From JAZMZS01 sp045580775 (GTDB lineage Bacteria > Bacillota > Clostridia > Oscillospirales > CAG-272), in the NCBI GenBank assembly GCA_045580775.1, contig JAZNOK010000180.1, positions 1 through 11,028 on the forward strand: a DNA stretch of 11,028 bases, in the 5' to 3' direction. The stretch's first letter is position 1. The number at the start of each line of letters is the position of its first letter. A program made the translations under genes and the position numbers. The notes beneath the pieces were generated by a model. It searched no databases. It saw only the letters and a program-made list of their open reading frames with translations, and was not told the origin of the DNA. This document shows positions 6,261 through 11,028 of this stretch, one piece after another.

Positions 6261-7487
6261 ATGAAGATAGCCGTGATAGGAGCGGGAGCTGCGGGGCTCC
6301 TTTGTGCGGCGGAATGCGGTGCCGCAGGAGCACAGGTCACTCTCTTTGAAAAAAACGAAAAGGTCGGACGCAAGCTCGCCATCACAGGCAAGGGACGGTG
6401 CAACCTCACAAATGACTGCGATCCGCAGGAATTTATAAAAAACGTAGTATCAAACCCAAGATTTCTGATGAGTGCGATATATTCCTTTCCTCCTTCGGAA
6501 ACGATGGCTCTGTTTGATAGGCTGGGAGTCGAGCTGAAAGTCGAACGCGGAAGACGGGTATTTCCTGCATCTGACAAGTCATACGATATAGTTGATGCAC
6601 TCTGGAAATACGCCGGCAAATACGCAAAGATCAAACAGGAAAAGGTGACACAACTCATAATCTCGGACGGTGCAGTCACAGGCGTTGTCACAAATAACCG
6701 ATCCTACTCCTTTGATCGGGTGATCGTCGCCACAGGAGGAATGTCATATCCTCTCACAGGCTCGACCGGAGACGGATATCGCTTCGCCAAGGAAGCAGGA
6801 CACACTCTCACACCGCTGTCCCCTTCACTTGTGCCGCTGAGTTCAAAAGATCCGATATGTCCCGCTCTGATGGGGCTGTCTCTCAAAAACACTTCTCTCA
6901 AGATCGTACATGACAAAACAGGAAAATGTGTGTATGAGGACTTTGGGGAGATGCTGTTTTGCCACTTCGGTCTTTCAGGTCCGATGATACTGAGTGCAAG
7001 CTCGCATCTTCACAAGGTACATCCCGGCGAATGCACGGCACTCATAGATATAAAACCTGCCCTGGATGAAAAGACACTTGATGCAAAACTGCTCTCGGTC
7101 TTCTCAGAAGCAAAAAACAAGGATCTGGAAAATGCAATAAGGCCCCTCATGCCGGCAAAGCTGGCGGGGTATCTGCCAACCTACCTCGGAATAGATCCAA
7201 AGAAAAAGGTGAATGAGATCACGCGTGAACAGCGGCGGCTTTTGCTGGAAGCATTAAAGGGGCTGAAAGTCAAGCTGTCGGGATTTCGCCCGATAGAGGA
7301 AGCTATCATCACGCGAGGAGGCGTAAATGTAAAAGAACTGGATCCAAAAAGCATGCAATCAAAGGTTTGCCGGGGACTTTACTTTATCGGTGAGGTACTG
7401 GATCTTGATGCTTACACCGGCGGCTACAACCTGCAGATCGCATTTTCAACTGCCGTCGCGGCAGCACGTGCGGCAGTATCCGAATAA
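6261..7487 (+). CDS. BaiN/RdsA (HI0933/YhiN) family FAD-dependent oxidoreductase
   Basis: A 408-residue flavoprotein of the HI0933-like family, which has been linked in gut Clostridia to reductive bile-acid steps but whose physiological substrate is mostly unknown. Seen: the N-terminal dinucleotide-binding GAGAAG (7-12) ending with E30, the family signature GRKLAITGKGRCNLTN (36-51), GRRVFPASDKS, the second FAD contact VIVATGGMSYPLTGSTGDGY, and the C-terminal GLYFIGEVLDLDAYTGGYNLQIAFSTA. No signal peptide is visible, so it is cytoplasmic. The start at 6261 places the beta strand of the Rossmann fold at the N terminus as in relatives, but its ribosome binding site is poor. In-frame ATGs at 6234 and 6240, overlapping the regulator gene behind GGGAAGAG (6222-6229), are real alternatives. 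The gap to cmk is 51 bases, so it may head or belong to the downstream housekeeping operon. Confidence 0.9.
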   Translation: MKIAVIGAGAAGLLCAAECGAAGAQVTLFEKNEKVGRKLAITGKGRCNLTNDCDPQEFIKNVVSNPRFLMSAIYSFPPSETMALFDRLGVELKVERGRRVFPASDKSYDIVDALWKYAGKYAKIKQEKVTQLIISDGAVTGVVTNNRSYSFDRVIVATGGMSYPLTGSTGDGYRFAKEAGHTLTPLSPSLVPLSSKDPICPALMGLSLKNTSLKIVHDKTGKCVYEDFGEMLFCHFGLSGPMILSASSHLHKVHPGECTALIDIKPALDEKTLDAKLLSVFSEAKNKDLENAIRPLMPAKLAGYLPTYLGIDPKKKVNEITREQRRLLLEALKGLKVKLSGFRPIEEAIITRGGVNVKELDPKSMQSKVCRGLYFIGEVLDLDAYTGGYNLQIAFSTAVAAARAAVSE

Positions 7488-7538
7488 AAAACAAACAAAT
7501 AATACTGAAGTTATACAAGAAAAAAGAGGTTTCGTGAT

Positions 7539-8207
7539 ATGATAAAAATTGCAATAGACGGACCGAGCGGAGCAGGAAAAAGCACCCTCGCCAAAGGAAT
7601 AGCCAAAAAACTGGGCATCATATATATCGATACCGGAGCACTGTATCGCAGTGTCGGACTGTGGGTGCTCAGACACGGCATTGCCGCTGATGACAAGGAA
7701 GGTATCATAGCCTCACTCGAAGGGATAAAAGTAGAGCTCGGATTTGACTCTGAGGCAAACCAGAGAGTATACCTGTGCGGAGAGGATGTGTCGGGATTAA
7801 TACGTACTCCCGAGATAGCACAATACGCATCGAGCGTATCTGCCATACCTGAGGTAAGGGCGTTGCTGTTTGATATGCAAAGAGATATAGCAAACAAAAA
7901 CAGCGTAGTCATGGACGGACGGGATATAGGGACGGTCATACTGCCGGATGCCGATGTCAAGATCTTCCTCTCGGCATCAGACAGAGCAAGAGCACAGAGA
8001 CGTGCAAAAGAACTGGCTGATGCGGGAGAGCATGTATCCGTCGAGCAGATACTGGCACAGATGAAGGAAAGAGACGAGCGTGATGCCAACCGTGCCGTTG
8101 CCCCTGCTGTTGCCGCACCTGACGCAATACATCTGGACAACTCGGAACTTACTCTGGAAGGCAGTATTGAGGCGGCTCTCGAAATTATTCATAGCAAACT
8201 CAACTAA
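7539..8207 (+). CDS. cmk: Cytidylate kinase
   Basis: Phosphorylates CMP and dCMP to the diphosphates with ATP, recycling nucleotides released by phospholipid synthesis and RNA turnover. The 222-residue length is typical of bacterial Cmk. Seen: P-loop GPSGAGKST at 8-16, then YIDTGALYR for CMP binding, SVSAIPEVRALLFDMQR, DGRDIGTVILPDADVKIFLSAS from 126 onward, and RAQRRAKEL in the lid region. The protein ends soon after NSELTLEGSIEAALEII, as expected. AGAGG at 7525-7529 supports the ATG at 7539. It is the first of the cmk-plsC-ispH/S1 series found together in many Clostridia, with 31 bases to plsC. Nothing abnormal was noticed. Confidence 0.96.
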   Translation: MIKIAIDGPSGAGKSTLAKGIAKKLGIIYIDTGALYRSVGLWVLRHGIAADDKEGIIASLEGIKVELGFDSEANQRVYLCGEDVSGLIRTPEIAQYASSVSAIPEVRALLFDMQRDIANKNSVVMDGRDIGTVILPDADVKIFLSASDRARAQRRAKELADAGEHVSVEQILAQMKERDERDANRAVAPAVAAPDAIHLDNSELTLEGSIEAALEIIHSKLN

Positions 8208-8238
8208 TAAAAAAGAAAAAACAAAAGAAAGAAAAGGC

Positions 8239-8865
8239 ATGAAAAAACTCCGTTTTTATTCGGTCGCAAAAAAGATCATCGGACCGATCCTCAAATGCAC
8301 CATGAGAATAAAGGTACAAAATCCCGAAGCAGAGTACACAGGCGATGGCGGAGTGGTAGTCTGCTCCAACCACACGCACATGTTCGACTGCATCGTGCTC
8401 GGAGTAGCGTACATGACGCGGCAGCTTCGCTTCTTGGCAAAAAAGGAGCTGTTTCAAATACCGATCCTTCGTACTTTGATGTCGGGGCTGGGAGCTTACG
8501 GCGTAGACCGCGGAGGAGCGGATGTAGGTGCCGTCAAGAAAACCATCTCAATGCTCTCTGACGGTGCTACCATAGCCATCTTTCCCCAGGGAACAAGACA
8601 CCCGGGAAAGGAAATAGGCTCAACCAAATTCAAAAGCGGTGCGGCAATGGCTGCATATCACGCTCATGTGCCGATACAGCCTGTACTGATAAAGGTAAAG
8701 AACAGACGCTATCGTTTCCTCAGAAAAAAGACGGTGGTGTTCGGTGAAGTATTAACATGGGAACAGCTCGGATTTCGTGAAGGGGAGCATGCAGACTATG
8801 CACGTGCTACCGAGATAATAAGGCAGCGTATCATTGAGCTTGACCGACAGACCGAAGAGGTATAA
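8239..8865 (+). CDS. plsC: 1-acyl-sn-glycerol-3-phosphate acyltransferase
   Basis: Adds the second acyl chain to lysophosphatidic acid to make phosphatidic acid at the inner face of the membrane. The 208-residue protein shows acyltransferase motif I NHTHMFD (44-50, with H45-x4-D50), motif II around GAYGVDRGG (85-93), motif III FPQGTRHPG (115-123) and motif IV VPIQPVLI (144-151). Motif III carries Gln at 117 where FPEGTR is the general consensus. No long hydrophobic anchor is visible; a short amphipathic N terminus (KLRFYSVAKKIIGPIL) may hold it on the membrane. The frame is open further upstream into cmk, but the ATG at 8239 starts right at the expected domain length. Its ribosome binding site is weak and close (AAAGG at 8233-8237). 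The stop is four bases before the next gene's GTG. Confidence 0.92.
   Translation: MKKLRFYSVAKKIIGPILKCTMRIKVQNPEAEYTGDGGVVVCSNHTHMFDCIVLGVAYMTRQLRFLAKKELFQIPILRTLMSGLGAYGVDRGGADVGAVKKTISMLSDGATIAIFPQGTRHPGKEIGSTKFKSGAAMAAYHAHVPIQPVLIKVKNRRYRFLRKKTVVFGEVLTWEQLGFREGEHADYARATEIIRQRIIELDRQTEEV
8856..8860 (+). promoter_or_regulatory. Ribosome binding site deciding the GTG start of ispH-S1
   Basis: AGAGG inside the last codons of plsC lies nine bases before GTG at 8870. The upstream in-frame TTG at 8834 has no comparable site. Translational coupling with plsC is likely. Confidence 0.7.
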
Positions 8866-8869
8866 AAAA

Positions 8870-10900
8870 GTGCCAAAACGTACAATACAGGTAGCAAAGA
8901 ACGCAGGCTTTTGCTTTGGTGTGAAGCGTGCCACCGATAAGATCGAGCAACGCTGTGACGATGCAGACGGTACACGTCTGTACATCATAGGAGAGCTCAT
9001 TCACAACAGAATATACAACGACAAGCTCAAAGAAAAAGGTGTATGCGTCATAAGTGTGGATGATGCACAAAAAATAGCAGAGCAAAGCGACACCGAGGGC
9101 AGATGTGAGGTGTATATAAGAACTCACGGAATACCAAAAGAGGACGAAGCACGTCTGCGGGCACTTGAGTCTGAGCACGGCAACTTCAAGGTCGTGGATA
9201 TGACATGTCCTTTTGTCAAGCGTATTCACAAGATCGCCGCTGAGCACACGGGAGCTGACACGCTGTTTTTACTTCTCGGATCTCACAATCACCCTGAGGC
9301 GGAAGGGATCATCAGCTATTCAAAAGGCGAAAAAGAAGTTTTCTCAAGCTCTCTGGAATTGGAGAAAATTCTAAAAAACCGTCAAAATGACAAAAAAACG
9401 GTACTTTTTGCCGCTCAAACTACACAAAATTCAATAGAATATAAAAAATGCAAAAAAATTCTCGAAAAAGTATATACAAATCCGATTTTTTTTGATACAA
9501 TATGTAATGTTACGCAAGATAGGCAAAAAGAGATAGCGGAACTGTCCGAAGGCTCAGACGCTGTCATAGTCATCGGCGGCAGGGAAAGCTCGAATACAGG
9601 TAAGCTGTTTGAGCTTTCAAAGAAAATATGCCCTGACACCGTCTGGATAGAGCATCCGGATGAGCTTGTCTTAGATAACTATAAAAATTATTCCCGTATA
9701 GGGATAGCCGCAGGAGCATCTACTCCGCACGGTTTAATAGAGGAGGTAGTAAACAAAATGAACAATGAAATGACCCAAGAAAACTTTGAGGAGCTGTTAG
9801 AAGCATCCCTCAAGCCATTAAATACAGGAGACATCGTTAAGTGTATCGTTACTTCGATATCGGGTACTGAGCTGAATGTTGACCTCGGTGCTAAGGTTAC
9901 CGGTGTTATCGCAAAGAACCAGATCACCGACGACCCCAATGCAAAGCTCGAGGAAATGTTCAAGATAGGCGATGAGTTCGATGCTTTCGTTATTAAGGTA
10001 AGCGACATCGAGGGCATGGCTACTCTTTCCAAGAAGCGTGTTGACCTCATCAACAACTGGAACAACATCGTTGAGTACTACAACAACGGCACTCTCGTAG
10101 AGGGTAAGATCGTTGAGGCTGTACGCGGAGGCGTCATCATCGTGATCGACGGTGTACGTATTCTTGTTCCCGCCAGACATACAGGACTTCCCATGAATGC
10201 AGATCTCGCTACTCTGGTCGGAAAGACAGAGCAGGTAAAGATCATTGATATCAACGATCAGAGAAGACATGCATACGCCTCCATCAAGGCACCCAAGCTC
10301 GAGGCTAAGAAGGCACATGAGGAAGCATTCTGGGCAAGCATCGAGGAAGGCAAGCACTACACAGGTAAGGTCAAGAGCATGACCAGCTACGGTGCTTTTG
10401 TAGATCTCGGCGGCGTTGACGGTATGGTTCACAACACAGAGCTCTCCTGGAAGCGTATCAAGCATCCCTCTGAGGTAGTTGCTATCGGAGATGAGATCGA
10501 CGTTTGGGTAAAGGAATTTGACGTTGAACGTAAGAGAATTTCTCTGGGTTACAAGACTCCTGAGATGAACAGCTGGTACATATTTGTAAACAAGTATCAG
10601 ATAGATGACGTAGTACCTGTAAAGATAGTCAGCATGATGCCTTTCGGTGCTTTTGCTGAGATCATTGACGGAACAGACGGTCTTATCCACATCAGCCAGA
10701 TAGCTGACAGAAAGATATCAAAGCCCGCTGACGTTCTCGAGATCGGTCAGGTAGTTGATGCAAAGATCATCGACATCGACACCGAGAAGCAGAAGGTAAG
10801 CCTCTCTATCAGAGCACTTCTCGCAGAGCAGGACACAGTTGCAGAAGAAGCAGCTGAAGAAGCAGCCGAGGAGGCTGTTCAGGGCGAAGACGCTGAGTAA
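8870..10900 (+). CDS. ispH: Fused 4-hydroxy-3-methylbut-2-enyl diphosphate reductase (IspH) / ribosomal protein S1
   Basis: A 676-residue fusion. The IspH part (about 1-292) makes IPP and DMAPP from HMBPP in the last step of the MEP pathway using a 4Fe-4S cluster; the cluster cysteines C15 (AGFCFG), C113 (DMTCPF) and C212 (TICNVTQ) are present, as are substrate residues H45, H141 and E143, THGIPKE, TTQNS and ESSNT. The S1 part (about 297-676) has four S1 RNA-binding repeats at about 320-390, 408-474, 495-562 and 579-648, then an acidic Ala/Glu tail. Repeats 3 and 4 have the classic YGAFVDLG and FGAFAEI cores; repeats 1 and 2 are degenerate, as in other S1 proteins. Such fusions are known in Clostridia. 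The frame is continuous, so this is not a frameshift. The S1 half uses only AAG for lysine and is preceded by an internal AGGAGG and ATG, suggesting that S1 is also made alone. The start is GTG. Confidence 0.95.
   Translation: MPKRTIQVAKNAGFCFGVKRATDKIEQRCDDADGTRLYIIGELIHNRIYNDKLKEKGVCVISVDDAQKIAEQSDTEGRCEVYIRTHGIPKEDEARLRALESEHGNFKVVDMTCPFVKRIHKIAAEHTGADTLFLLLGSHNHPEAEGIISYSKGEKEVFSSSLELEKILKNRQNDKKTVLFAAQTTQNSIEYKKCKKILEKVYTNPIFFDTICNVTQDRQKEIAELSEGSDAVIVIGGRESSNTGKLFELSKKICPDTVWIEHPDELVLDNYKNYSRIGIAAGASTPHGLIEEVVNKMNNEMTQENFEELLEASLKPLNTGDIVKCIVTSISGTELNVDLGAKVTGVIAKNQITDDPNAKLEEMFKIGDEFDAFVIKVSDIEGMATLSKKRVDLINNWNNIVEYYNNGTLVEGKIVEAVRGGVIIVIDGVRILVPARHTGLPMNADLATLVGKTEQVKIIDINDQRRHAYASIKAPKLEAKKAHEEAFWASIEEGKHYTGKVKSMTSYGAFVDLGGVDGMVHNTELSWKRIKHPSEVVAIGDEIDVWVKEFDVERKRISLGYKTPEMNSWYIFVNKYQIDDVVPVKIVSMMPFGAFAEIIDGTDGLIHISQIADRKISKPADVLEIGQVVDAKIIDIDTEKQKVSLSIRALLAEQDTVAEEAAEEAAEEAVQGEDAE
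9741..9760 (+). promoter_or_regulatory. Candidate internal translation start for free ribosomal protein S1
   Basis: AGGAGG (9741-9746) is followed 11 bases later by an in-frame ATG (9758, residue 297 of the fusion); a second in-frame ATG is at 9770. The site falls exactly between the end of the IspH domain and the S1 region, and codon bias changes sharply at this point. A start here would give a 380-residue four-repeat S1. The AGGAGG also encodes Glu-Glu-Val in a plausible IspH C terminus, so chance is possible. Confidence 0.6.
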
Positions 10901-10920
10901 TCACGATTTTGCAAATATAC

Positions 10921-10942
10921 TGCGGCAGGCAGTCCTGCCGCA
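10921..10942 (+). terminator. Hairpin between ispH-S1 and tRNA-Leu
   Basis: TGCGGCAGG (10921-10929) pairs perfectly with CCTGCCGCA (10934-10942) around the loop CAGT. No T-run follows (TATATGCC), and the tRNA begins six bases later. It may be a weak terminator, a 3'-end protecting structure or an RNA-processing signal separating mRNA from tRNA. Confidence 0.6.
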
Positions 10943-10947
10943 TATAT

Positions 10948-11028
10948 GCCGGAATGATGGAATTGGCAGACGTGCCGGACTCAAAATCCGGTGGTAGCGA
11001 TACCGTGCGGGTTCGACCCCCGCTTCCG
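10948..11028 (+). tRNA. tRNA-Leu (anticodon CAA), 3' end cut by the window
   Basis: The acceptor 5' strand is GCCGGAA (10948-10954), matched by TTCCG at 11024-11028; the last bases of the acceptor stem and the discriminator lie outside the window. The anticodon stem CCGGA/TCCGG (10975-10979, 10987-10991) encloses the loop CTCAAAA with anticodon CAA at 10982-10984, reading UUG. A long class II variable arm (GGTA-GCGA-TACC, 10993-11004) fits leucine. The T arm is GCGGG-TTCGACC-CCCGC (11007-11023). No promoter is visible in the 47 bases after the S1 stop, so it may be co-transcribed with it. Confidence 0.95.

Noticed and set aside
7511..8140. 209-codon open frame on the minus strand opposite cmk
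   Set aside because: Low-complexity Ser/Ala-rich translation with no family resemblance, antisense to a clear cytidylate kinase; a shadow frame.
9818..10690. 290-codon open frame on the minus strand opposite the S1 region
   Set aside because: It has no recognisable domain, lies entirely antisense to S1, and can arise because the strong codon bias there (AAG lysines, few complementary stops) keeps the opposite strand open.
8834..10900. The ispH-S1 fusion as an assembly error or lost stop codon
   Set aside because: The frame is continuous with both domains complete, and this fusion is known in Clostridia, so it is accepted as real.

Overview
The window reads as chromosomal core-metabolism DNA from an anaerobic member of the Clostridia, most likely a Ruminococcus-like fermenter. 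The grounds are a two-domain AdhE for ethanol formation, the gene order cmk - plsC - ispH/S1, an IspH fused to ribosomal protein S1 (a fusion known in Clostridia), strong AGGAGG-type ribosome binding sites, and family sequences with a Firmicutes character. The genus is inference only. I see no insertion sequence, phage gene, CRISPR array or clear sign of horizontal transfer.

Layout. Bases 1-1881 hold the 3' three quarters of adhE, cut off by the window edge. It is followed 22 bases later by a small phosphotransferase of the aminoglycoside/choline kinase fold (1904-2653). A 167-base gap carries competing short dyads and a strong intrinsic terminator (2747-2785) that sits just before the ribosome binding site of pyk (2821-4239). 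A 21-bp perfect hairpin (4287-4332) separates pyk from a convergent minus-strand gene for a divergent type I dehydroquinase-like TIM barrel (4329-5165). That gene and a RpiR/MurR-type regulator (5396-6256) diverge from a shared 230-base AT-rich region with two good sigma-A promoters and several dyads. Downstream of the regulator, all on the plus strand and tightly packed, come a BaiN/HI0933-type flavoprotein (6261-7487), cmk (7539-8207), plsC (8239-8865) and the ispH-S1 fusion (8870-10900). A hairpin and a tRNA-Leu(CAA), truncated by the window end, close the window.

How the genes fit together. AdhE and pyruvate kinase serve fermentation: pyruvate formation and NADH disposal to ethanol. Cmk, PlsC, IspH and S1 form a housekeeping block for nucleotide, phospholipid and isoprenoid synthesis and for translation. 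The regulator probably controls itself and perhaps the divergent dehydroquinase-like gene.

The most interesting signal is inside the ispH-S1 fusion. An AGGAGG followed by an in-frame ATG lies exactly at the domain junction. Lysine codon choice switches there from 20 AAA / 9 AAG to 0 AAA / 31 AAG. This suggests that S1 is also made as a separate, highly expressed protein from an internal start. Second is the dehydroquinase-like protein, which keeps the Schiff-base Lys/His pair but appears to have lost substrate-binding residues. I do not see a wholly new multi-gene system.
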